Shown here piece by piece: positions 6,315 to 12,117 of a stretch of 12,117 bases of DNA (position 1 is its first letter; every line of letters starts with the position of its first letter). A program made the position numbers and the translations under genes. Under the pieces are notes generated by a model, which had not been told where the DNA came from, did no database searches, and saw only the letters and a program-made list of their open reading frames with translations. The stretch lies in contig JAIJEI010000047.1 in NCBI GenBank assembly GCA_022739095.1, forward strand, positions 1-12,117. The letters run 5' to 3'. Origin of the DNA: Bifidobacterium sp. (GTDB lineage Bacteria; Actinomycetota; Actinomycetes; Actinomycetales; Bifidobacteriaceae).

Positions 6315-7361
6315 CTCGGCGCGGAAGGACTGCTTGACCTGACTGTCCGTGGCGTAGGCGAGCGTGCCGCCGAGCCCGGTGCGGCGGCCGGCGCGCTCGA
6401 ACTCGAGTTTGGCGTCTTTGGAGCCGAGCGCTTTGAAGAAGGAATCGAACGCGGACTTCAGTTTCTGGCCGCGATCCACGTAGCCGAGCGGCGAATCGGA
6501 GACGGCGATGCCGTCGGACGGGTAGACGGTGAGCAGCGGGTCGTGGCCGTCCTTGTCCAAGGCCTTGTCGGCCTGGATAACCAGCGATTCGTAGTTGACC
6601 ATCGCGTCGAAGCGGTCGGGATTGGCCACGACCATGTCTTTAAGCCAGTCCGACGAGCCGGAGGAACGGTCCACGCCGGACAACAGTTTGGTGACCGAGG
6701 TCTTCAGTTGGTCGTCGGCCAGATCGGCTTCAGTCAACGGCCCATCGCCACCACGCAGCGCTGTCATGAAGGCCAGGTAGGCGGAGGCGCCGGAGTTCGA
6801 CTGGGTGGTGGAGGTCATCGAGAACGTGAGTTTGCCGTCGCTGACCGCGGCGAGGATGTCCGCGGTGGAGACGGGCTTGGTGGCACCGGAGTCGTCCGCC
6901 CAGCCGAGTTTGACGGCCTTGGACTTGGCGATGCCGAACACGATCGGCGTGGTGGAGGTGCTGGCCGCGTCTTTGACGATGTGCTTGGTGTCTCCCATCG
7001 AAATCCACATCGAAGAGGCGGGCCAGACGGCGTCGTAATCCCGGCCGCCGGCCTTGAGCGCGTTCATAATCTCCAGCGAACCCATGTAGTGCATCGTCAC
7101 GGCTACGTTGGATTGGTCGGCCGCTTTCTGGATGGCAGTGGCGACTTCCTTGTTCTCGGAGCCGGAGGCGATGCTCAGGGTGGCGGTCGGTTTGCCGCCG
7201 GACGGCTGGAAGGTCTGCGTGGTGGCGGACGTGCCGTTGCCGTCCGCTGTGCCGTCATCGGAATTATTGAACGTCGTGCAACCGGTCAACGTGAGCGCGC
7301 CAGCGCATACCGCGGCCGCAACCACGGCGGCGCGGCGGCGGAGAGAAGACATTATGCCCAT
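6312..7361 (-). CDS. Substrate-binding-fold lipoprotein, possibly the N-terminal half of a split SBP-VWA protein
   Basis: 349 residues. An Arg-rich start and hydrophobic core lead to a good lipobox, LTGC with Cys28, so it is predicted to be exported and lipid-anchored. A Ser/Thr/Gly/Asp-rich linker (29-58) precedes a type II substrate-binding domain. Landmarks are HYMGSLEIMNAL (91-102), SNSG (188-191), GSSDWL (235-240), NYES (256-259) and VYPSDG (279-284). These match the domain that in other actinobacteria sits in front of VWA in one polypeptide. No ABC permease or ATPase is adjacent, so transport is not implied. It is the first gene of the coupled set and stops at TAG 3 bases before the VWA GTG. 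ATG at 7361 is used; ATG at 7352 (MSSLRRR) would also keep the signal peptide. Ribosome sites for both are weak. The ligand is unknown. Confidence 0.75.
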   Translation of the reverse strand: MGIMSSLRRRAAVVAAAVCAGALTLTGCTTFNNSDDGTADGNGTSATTQTFQPSGGKPTATLSIASGSENKEVATAIQKAADQSNVAVTMHYMGSLEIMNALKAGGRDYDAVWPASSMWISMGDTKHIVKDAASTSTTPIVFGIAKSKAVKLGWADDSGATKPVSTADILAAVSDGKLTFSMTSTTQSNSGASAYLAFMTALRGGDGPLTEADLADDQLKTSVTKLLSGVDRSSGSSDWLKDMVVANPDRFDAMVNYESLVIQADKALDKDGHDPLLTVYPSDGIAVSDSPLGYVDRGQKLKSAFDSFFKALGSKDAKLEFERAGRRTGLGGTLAYATDSQVKQSFRAE

Positions 7362-7440
7362 AATCCCATTGTTTTCCCGTCATCTAAAGCGGGCCGGGCC
7401 ACAAGGTGACCGCGCGGTGAACAATGAATGAAGAGCTACA
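7362..7440 (-). promoter_or_regulatory. Leader of the SBP/VWA/XpaC operon with weak promoter candidate
   Basis: The gap between the hydrolase stop and the lipoprotein start is 79 bases on the same strand. It holds a -10-like TTAGAT (7382-7387) about 21 bases before the ATG, and a perfect 10-base palindrome ACCGCGCGGT (7409-7418) just upstream of it. No -35 box or terminator is evident, so read-through from the hydrolase gene is also possible. Confidence 0.3.
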
Positions 7441-8532
7441 TCAGTACGCGGCGCTGGCGATCATGGGATCGTCGTAAAAGCCGAGGATCTTTTCGAGGTA
7501 GGGCTTGTAGGTGCTGTTGGGCATGGAGAAGATTTCGTGGCGCGATTCGGGGAAGCGCACGATGTTCGCCTTGCCGCCGCCGTCCTTGACCAGTTGGACG
7601 AAGTGATTCTGCGGCTTATTGAGCACCCAGATGTCGCGTCCGGACTGGAAGAGCAGCACCGGCGTCTCCACTTCGGCGCAGGCGGACGGATTCAGCACGG
7701 CCCGGTTGAGCTTGAGCGCCTGGCGCACCCATTCGAACGCCGCGCAGTAGGTCTGGTATTCGCGGTTCTCGCAACGCAGCTTGAAGTACCAGCGTTCACG
7801 CGCCTCGGAGGCGCCCTCGTTGCCTTCCATCGAGAATTCCGGCGTGAAGTCCGACTGCCCGAACACGCGCTTCTTGCCGAAGCCGAGTCCGCACAGTGCG
7901 CCGACCAGCACACGGGCCACGCCCAGCGGCATGCCGGTGGCGGGGGCGATCATCGGGGCGGAGAGCACCGCTTTGTCGAACAGGGTGGGGTATCGCTCCA
8001 GCACGGCCGCGCCGATGCCGCCGCCCATCGAATGGCAGAACAGGTTCAGCGGCATGCCGGCCGCATACTGCTGGCCGATGGTTTCGGCGAAACCGGCCAG
8101 ATCGGCCACGTAGCGCTGCCAGTCATCAATCCACACCATGCAGCGGTTGTCCACGTCGCGCGCGGACTTGCCGTGACCGCGATGCTCGAGTACACACACT
8201 GAGTAGCCGGCGAGCAGGAAATACCAGACGAGCTCGTCGTATTTCTCGGCGAACTCGGTGAAGCCGTGGCTGATGACGACGGCCCCGCGGAAGGTGGCGG
8301 TGGCGCCTTGTTCGCGAATCGCGTCGAATTTGGCGGAGTCGTAGCACAGGTAGTGCAGCTGGCCTGAGCGGCCGCCGGTGTCCATAATGCCGGACAGCGG
8401 CTCGACCCCGGCCGAACGTTCGGCGGCGGACGGATCGAACCAGCCCTCCTCGCGGCATTGTTCGAGCGCGGGCAGCACCACGTCGGCCATCGTTTCGGCG
8501 TACTTGTTTTCGTCGATCATCGTCACCTGCAT
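7441..8532 (-). CDS. Alpha/beta hydrolase, PldB/monoacylglycerol-lipase-like (serine hydrolase of the Hydrolase_4 group)
   Basis: 363 residues from ATG 8532. The order of motifs is that of lysophospholipase/monoacylglycerol lipases: oxyanion-side VVISHGFTEFAEKYDELV (85-102), the EHRGHGKS turn (116-123), nucleophile elbow CHSMGG with Ser168, acid SGRD with Asp300, and His332 in ESRHEIF. The usual first Gly of the elbow is Cys166, a known sort of variation. No signal peptide or membrane span is seen, so it is cytoplasmic or loosely membrane-associated. Substrates are probably acylglycerols or lysophospholipids; this rests on family resemblance only. The frame stays open upstream to 8955, but that part is antisense to the peptidase gene and looks unlike protein. 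ATG 8541 and 8520 are alternative starts; 8532 is chosen because a TAnnnT box lies exactly 7 bases before it. It is 79 bases upstream of the lipoprotein operon on the same strand. Confidence 0.85.
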   Translation of the reverse strand: MQVTMIDENKYAETMADVVLPALEQCREEGWFDPSAAERSAGVEPLSGIMDTGGRSGQLHYLCYDSAKFDAIREQGATATFRGAVVISHGFTEFAEKYDELVWYFLLAGYSVCVLEHRGHGKSARDVDNRCMVWIDDWQRYVADLAGFAETIGQQYAAGMPLNLFCHSMGGGIGAAVLERYPTLFDKAVLSAPMIAPATGMPLGVARVLVGALCGLGFGKKRVFGQSDFTPEFSMEGNEGASEARERWYFKLRCENREYQTYCAAFEWVRQALKLNRAVLNPSACAEVETPVLLFQSGRDIWVLNKPQNHFVQLVKDGGGKANIVRFPESRHEIFSMPNSTYKPYLEKILGFYDDPMIASAAY

Positions 8533-8539
8533 GGTTCCC

Positions 8540-8545
8540 ATCTTA
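8540..8545 (-). promoter_or_regulatory. -10 box of the hydrolase gene, probably a leaderless start
   Basis: TAAGAT on the minus strand ends 7 bases before the ATG at 8532, so the transcript would begin at or next to the start codon. No ribosome site precedes that ATG. No clear -35 box is seen. Confidence 0.45.
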
Positions 8546-8571
8546 GGGCAAGCCTCACGCCCACACCTCAC

Positions 8572-8592
8572 GACGCATTCCGGGAATGCGTC
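8572..8592. promoter_or_regulatory. 21-base palindrome in the divergent promoter region (operator candidate)
   Basis: GACGCATTCC and GGAATGCGTC are perfect inverted 10-base arms around a single G. The site lies nearly midway between the two presumed transcription starts (8532 and 8639), about 40-67 bases upstream of each. That placement suits a regulator acting on both genes. No regulator gene is nearby, so its owner is unknown. Confidence 0.6.
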
Positions 8593-8625
8593 ACAAGCCT
8601 GCGCGCCACTGACCGCACAGGCGCG

Positions 8626-8631
8626 TAGGTT
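8626..8631 (+). promoter_or_regulatory. -10 box of the S9 peptidase gene, probably a leaderless start
   Basis: TAGGTT ends 7 bases before ATG 8639, mirroring the arrangement at the hydrolase gene. GAGG occurs before the ATG but only two bases away, too close to serve as an ordinary ribosome site. Confidence 0.45.
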
Positions 8632-8638
8632 GTGAGGT

Positions 8639-11083
8639 ATGAGCGAAACCAACGATGTCAATGACGCAATCAAGCATTTCCCACGCCTCAGGGCGCGCAC
8701 GCTGCGCTTCGGCTGCGGCGCACCGCGCTCCGCACAGACCGTGGGCGACGGCTCGCGGGCCCTGTTCCTGCGCTCCGACGGCCCCGAGGATCTGGTGACC
8801 GCACTGTGGTTGAGCTGGTTCGACGAGTCCGGCGAACACCATGAGACCAAGCTGGCCGACCCGCGTGAACTGCTTGGTGCAACCGCCGACAGCGAGGACG
8901 TGCCGGCCGAGGAGAAGGCCCGCCGCGAGCGTGCGCGCGAAGGCGGCACCGGCATCGTCGGCTATTCGGCAGATGATGACGGCAATCGCATCGTGTTCAC
9001 CATCAACGGCCGCCTGTTCCTGACTGAGATCGCCTGGAATGACGAGACCGGCGCACCCGAGCCGCACACCCGCGAACTGGCCGGCGAATGGCTCGATGAG
9101 GACCCGGCGATGTACACGCCGGTGCTGAACCCGCGCATCGCCCCGGATGGCAAACATGTGCTGTACACCACGGGCAGCTACCTGATGCTGGTCGATATCG
9201 GCGGCGAGCTGGGTGACCGCATCACCGCGGTCTACGGCGTGAGCGTGGAGGATGAGGACGGCAATCCGGCCGAAAACACGTGGAAAATCGGTCTGGCCGA
9301 GTTCGTGGCCGGCGAGGAGATGGACCGTTACGACGGTTTCTGGTGGGCCCCGGATTCGCAGCATGTGCTGTTCGAGTCTTTCGACACCGCCGACGAGCCG
9401 ACCTGGTACATCAGCGATCCGGCCGACCCCGAGAAGCCGGCCGCCGGCCGCCGCTACCCGCGCGCGCTGACCCGCAACGCCGACGTGTACCTGACCGTGA
9501 TCACGCTGGCGTTCGATGAGAACGACCGGTACGCGGGCATTACCGGCAATGCCGATGTGGATTGGGATCGCGAGGTGTACGAGTATGTGGCCGCCGTGAA
9601 CTGGCGTCGCGGCCACGATCCGCTGGTGCTGGTGCAGAACCGCCGCCAGACCCGCGATCAGGTGCTTGAGGTGGCGGTCGAGGCGGATGGGGCTGCGCTG
9701 GGCGCCACGCGTGTGCTTGAGGAGCACGCGAACGAGCAGTGGATCGACTTGGTTCACGGCACGCCTGCCTACACGCCGGATGGTCGTCTGGTGTGCTCGC
9801 TCAACGATATGGCCACGGACACCAACCGTCTGACGGTAGACGGCCGACCGTTCACGTCGGCTGGCTGGAACGTGCGCACGGTGCTCACCGTGACCGATGA
9901 GGATGTGCTGGCCGTGGTGCAGCGCGCGCCCGAAATCGCGCCTGAGGTGCCGGACGCCTGGGCCGATGCGGCCGCCACCGAGTCCGTGTTCGGCGACCAC
10001 GACGCCCGCAGTTTCGACGTGGTGAGTATCGATTATGACGGCACGATCACGCCGGTCACGACCGATCCCGGCCAGTGGACCGCCTCGCGCGGCGAGCGCG
10101 GCATCGTGGTCTCCGGCCGCGATATGCGTTCCGCCCGCGCCCAGATGCGGCATATTCTGGGGGAACAGAGCGCCACTATCGCGTCCACGGCAGCCGAACC
10201 CGGCTTTACACCGAACGTCACGTTTACGCGACTGGGCGAGCACCAGCTGTACACAGCGATCATCGCGCCGAGCCCGGAAAGCCCGTACGCGCACACCGAG
10301 AAGCTGCCGGTGCTGATGAAGCCGTACGGCGGGCCCGGCTTCCAGCAGGTCATCGCCTCGCAGTCCTTCTACTGGGAGGGCCAGTGGTGGGCCGACCAAG
10401 GCTTCCTGGTGGTCACGGCGGACGGCCGTGGCACCACCGGCCGCGGCCCGGCATGGGACCGCGAAATCTTCGAGGATATGAAGGACGTAACGCTGGCCGA
10501 CCAGGTCGAGGCCGTCAACGCCCTGCCCGAGGCCGTCGCCCGGTTGAACGCCGATGCGGAATCACGCGCGGCACAGCTGGCTGCGGGCGATCAGGCAGAC
10601 GCCGAGAACCACCCACCGGCGCTTCGCGCCGCCTCCCGCCAGCGGGAGGCGATTCCCATGCCGGACCTCGACAAGGTGTGCATGATCGGCTGGTCGTACG
10701 GCGGCTTCCTGTCCGCGCTGGCCGTGTTGGACGCGCCGAACGTATTCAAGGCCGCATGCGCCGGCGCCCCGCCCACCGACTGGACGCTGTACGACACGCA
10801 CTACACCGAGCGCTATCTGGGCCTCGACCCGGATGTCTACTACCGCAACGGCATCGTGCAGGACGCGCCGAAGCTCGAGCGCCCGCTTATGCTGATCCAC
10901 GGTTTCGCTGACGACAACGTCGCCATCGCCCACAGCCTGCGCCTCTCGCAAGCCCTGATGGCGGCGGGTCGCCCGCACACCTTCCTGCCGTTGACGGGCA
11001 TCACCCATATGACCAACGACGAGACCGTGGCCGAAAACCTGCTCACCCTCCAGCGCGATTTCCTGCGCGACGCGCTGGCCTGA
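8639..11083 (+). CDS. Dipeptidyl peptidase IV-type S9 family serine peptidase
   Basis: 814 residues. The N-terminal two thirds is a beta-propeller-type region (DPPIV_N-like). A C-terminal alpha/beta hydrolase domain begins near residue 545 with LPVLMKPYGGPGFQQVIASQ. The catalytic triad is visible: Ser686 in GWSYGG, Asp758 in HGFADDNV and His790 in ITHM. Members of the family release dipeptides or acyl-amino acids from peptide N-termini. No signal peptide is present, so it should act in the cytoplasm on imported or internal oligopeptides. An insert of roughly 45 residues, rich in Ala, Arg and Glu, lies between the helix EAVNALPEAVARL and the nucleophile strand; its DNA contains a palindrome (10630-10651). 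ATG 8639 follows a TAnnnT box by 7 bases. It ends at a hairpin before fhaA. Substrate preference cannot be read from the sequence. Confidence 0.88.
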   Translation: MSETNDVNDAIKHFPRLRARTLRFGCGAPRSAQTVGDGSRALFLRSDGPEDLVTALWLSWFDESGEHHETKLADPRELLGATADSEDVPAEEKARRERAREGGTGIVGYSADDDGNRIVFTINGRLFLTEIAWNDETGAPEPHTRELAGEWLDEDPAMYTPVLNPRIAPDGKHVLYTTGSYLMLVDIGGELGDRITAVYGVSVEDEDGNPAENTWKIGLAEFVAGEEMDRYDGFWWAPDSQHVLFESFDTADEPTWYISDPADPEKPAAGRRYPRALTRNADVYLTVITLAFDENDRYAGITGNADVDWDREVYEYVAAVNWRRGHDPLVLVQNRRQTRDQVLEVAVEADGAALGATRVLEEHANEQWIDLVHGTPAYTPDGRLVCSLNDMATDTNRLTVDGRPFTSAGWNVRTVLTVTDEDVLAVVQRAPEIAPEVPDAWADAAATESVFGDHDARSFDVVSIDYDGTITPVTTDPGQWTASRGERGIVVSGRDMRSARAQMRHILGEQSATIASTAAEPGFTPNVTFTRLGEHQLYTAIIAPSPESPYAHTEKLPVLMKPYGGPGFQQVIASQSFYWEGQWWADQGFLVVTADGRGTTGRGPAWDREIFEDMKDVTLADQVEAVNALPEAVARLNADAESRAAQLAAGDQADAENHPPALRAASRQREAIPMPDLDKVCMIGWSYGGFLSALAVLDAPNVFKAACAGAPPTDWTLYDTHYTERYLGLDPDVYYRNGIVQDAPKLERPLMLIHGFADDNVAIAHSLRLSQALMAAGRPHTFLPLTGITHMTNDETVAENLLTLQRDFLRDALA
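10630..10651. repeat. Perfect 10-base inverted repeat inside the peptidase gene
   Basis: CGCCTCCCGC and GCGGGAGGCG flank CA. The repeat lies within the coding insert before the active-site serine. It resembles the GC-rich hairpin of short intergenic palindromes, such as the CCCGC/GCGGG stem at 2380-2450, but the similarity is short. Confidence 0.5.
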
Positions 11084-11104
11084 CAGGTCGATAACAAGCG
11101 CATT

Positions 11105-11142
11105 CCACCCGAGGTGCTCCACCGGTAAGGCACCTCGGGTGG
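11105..11142 (+). terminator. Stem-loop after the S9 peptidase gene
   Basis: CCACCCGAGGTGC and GCACCTCGGGTGG form a perfect 13-base stem around a 12-base loop, 22 bases past the TGA at 11081-11083. There is no T run after it on either strand, so it may act as a transcript-end stabiliser or a tail-less terminator. Confidence 0.6.
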
Positions 11143-11165
11143 TGCGCCGCACCCACTTCCGCCCT

Positions 11166-11183
11166 GAAATTTTGGAAATTTTG
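11166..11183. repeat. Tandem 9-base repeat upstream of fhaA
   Basis: GAAATTTTG occurs twice in direct tandem. It is a conspicuously AT-rich patch in GC-rich surroundings, 30 bases upstream of the fhaA -35 box. It could be an UP-like element or a protein site; nothing in the sequence decides this. Confidence 0.35.
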
Positions 11184-11212
11184 CACTCATCGCCACACAA
11201 AAGACCGGTTTT

Positions 11213-11242
11213 TTGCTTCATATTCCCACGGACGCGTAGGAT
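11213..11242 (+). promoter_or_regulatory. fhaA promoter
   Basis: TTGCTT (11213-11218) and TAGGAT (11237-11242) are separated by 18 bases, a good housekeeping-type match. Transcription would start near 11249, leaving a leader of about 20 bases that carries the AAAGGGAGG ribosome site (11256-11264) before ATG 11268. Confidence 0.6.
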
Positions 11243-11267
11243 GGGTGAAGATTAGAAAGGGAGGACT

Positions 11268-11969
11268 ATGAGCGTTCTCGACCGTTTTGAAAAAAGCGTG
11301 GAGGGTGCAGTCAACGGAGTATTCGCCAAGTTTGGCTCCAAAGACCTGCAGCCTGTCGATCTTTCCAGCGCCTTGGAGCGCGAGATTGACGCCGAGGCCA
11401 TGCCCGTGGGCCGTGACCGCACGGTGGCCCCGAATGAATACCGTTTCAAGCTCAGTACTCCTGACTTCGACCGTATCGAGGCATGGGGTAGCGAGACCCT
11501 GGCCAACGAACTGGCCGATAACCTCACCGAGTACGCGAAGAGCCAGCATTACGCCTTCGTGGGTCCGGTGATCGTGATCTTCGAGGAAGACCTTGATCTG
11601 TCCAAGGGCAACTTCAACCTCACCTCCGGATCCGTGCAGGGCAATGCCGTGCCGGTTACCACCGATGCGCAGACCGAGGATAGCCCGGTGCTCGAGGTGA
11701 ACGGCAACCAGTACCTGCTCACCAAAGACAAGACGGTAATCGGCCGTGGTTCCAGTTGCGATATCGTCATCGACGATCCGGGCATCTCCCGCAAGCATCT
11801 GGAAATCGACATCACGGATAACGGCGTGATCGCCCGCGACCTGGGTTCGACCAACGGCACGTACGTGGAGGGCCACCAAGTGCCCGCCGCCACGCTGCTC
11901 GACGGCAACACCATCACCATCGGCCGTACCCGCATCCTGTACTGGGCCTCCGCCCAAGCCCAGGAGTAG
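11268..11969 (+). CDS. fhaA: FhaA: DUF3662 plus FHA domain phosphothreonine-binding protein
   Basis: 233 residues. The N-terminal DUF3662 domain (about 1-113) begins with the typical MSVLDRFEKSVEGAVNGVFA and contains VAPNEYRFKLSTPDF. A short acidic linker follows. The C-terminal FHA domain has all the phosphothreonine-binding residues: G159-R160-G161 and S162, S174-R-K-H177, and T195-N196-G197-T198. FhaA proteins are targets and partners of PknA/PknB kinases and act in cell-wall synthesis and division. This one is compact, since the M. tuberculosis protein has a much longer linker between the two domains. It is cytoplasmic. A promoter and ribosome site precede it, and fhaB follows 29 bases after the stop on the same strand. 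That matches the conserved fhaA-fhaB order, in which pstP, rodA, pbpA and pknA/pknB usually follow; those genes would be beyond the window. Confidence 0.93.
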   Translation: MSVLDRFEKSVEGAVNGVFAKFGSKDLQPVDLSSALEREIDAEAMPVGRDRTVAPNEYRFKLSTPDFDRIEAWGSETLANELADNLTEYAKSQHYAFVGPVIVIFEEDLDLSKGNFNLTSGSVQGNAVPVTTDAQTEDSPVLEVNGNQYLLTKDKTVIGRGSSCDIVIDDPGISRKHLEIDITDNGVIARDLGSTNGTYVEGHQVPAATLLDGNTITIGRTRILYWASAQAQE

Positions 11970-11998
11970 TCGAGCACACGCCCGAAAGTCGTCCACTT

Positions 11999-12117
11999 AT
12001 GACCGAACTGACATTCGCCCTGCTCAAGTATGGATTCCTGATCCTGCTGTGGATATTCATCTGGCTGGCCGTACGTTCGCTGCGCAAGGACATCGAGACG
12101 TTCAGTCCGCGACCTTC
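11999..12117 (+). CDS. fhaB: FhaB (FipA-like) FHA-domain membrane protein, N-terminal fragment cut by window edge
   Basis: 39 codons and two extra bases lie in the window: MTELTFALLKYGFLILLWIF followed by IWLAVRSLRKDIETF. The single N-terminal helix with LLKYGFLILLWIFIW and then a basic LRKDI turn is typical of FhaB, whose FHA domain lies further along and is not in the window. It probably shares a transcript with fhaA (29-base gap). The ribosome site is weak (CCGAAAG), which suggests dependence on upstream translation. Confidence 0.85.
   Translation, partial: MTELTFALLKYGFLILLWIFIWLAVRSLRKDIETFSPRP

Noticed and set aside
5553..7409. Plus-strand open frame of 618 codons
   Set aside because: It is antisense to the lipoprotein, VWA and XpaC genes. 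Its translation is Gly/Val/Arg/His-rich with no recognisable domain, typical of a shadow frame in GC-rich coding DNA.
8533..8955. N-terminal extension of the hydrolase frame to 8955
   Set aside because: It overlaps the divergent peptidase gene and the promoter region, is Ser/Arg/Pro-rich, and is not part of the hydrolase family.
8591..10399. Minus-strand open frame of 602 codons
   Set aside because: It is antisense to the S9 peptidase, which has an intact catalytic domain. The translation is His/Arg/Val-rich and matches no family.

Overview
The window reads as chromosomal DNA from a high-GC actinobacterium, most likely Bifidobacterium (B. longum group). The reasons are the codon bias, the FhaA/FhaB pair at the right edge that opens the actinobacterial cell-division and cell-wall kinase cluster, and the short hairpin-rich intergenic repeats. 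The genus call is recognition from memory; no search was run.

Left part (1-2448): the N-terminal half of a membrane-anchored esterase-family protein leaves the window on the minus strand. Facing it is a decayed plus-strand gene fragment, with an Ala/Thr-rich leader, an in-frame TAG and then a transmembrane segment. The fragment stops inside an unusual inverted repeat whose 52-base arms each carry three 19-base repeats. A minus-strand YddG-type aromatic amino acid exporter and a strong hairpin terminator follow.

Centre (2449-7361): a minus-strand gene group of little-studied families. In order of transcription these are a lipoprotein with a substrate-binding fold, a VWA/MIDAS protein, an XpaC-family membrane protein, a second membrane-anchored substrate-binding-like protein, and a TelA-family protein. 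The first four are tightly coupled (3-base gap, TGATG overlap, ATGA overlap). TelA sits beyond a terminator and a dispersed hairpin repeat. The lipoprotein and VWA genes are in the same reading frame, separated only by TAG plus one codon. The protein may therefore be a substrate-binding/VWA fusion split by a single nonsense codon. This is the best candidate here for an uncharacterised system: a surface sensor paired with an envelope or tellurite-type stress module.

Right part (7441-12117): a PldB-like serine hydrolase (minus) and a DPP-IV-type S9 peptidase (plus) diverge from a 106-base region. It holds a 21-base palindrome, and each gene has a TAnnnT box exactly 7 bases before its ATG, which suggests leaderless transcripts. 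The peptidase ends at a hairpin. Then come fhaA, with a recognisable promoter and ribosome site, and the start of fhaB, cut by the window edge.

No tRNA, rRNA, CRISPR array, transposase or phage gene was seen.
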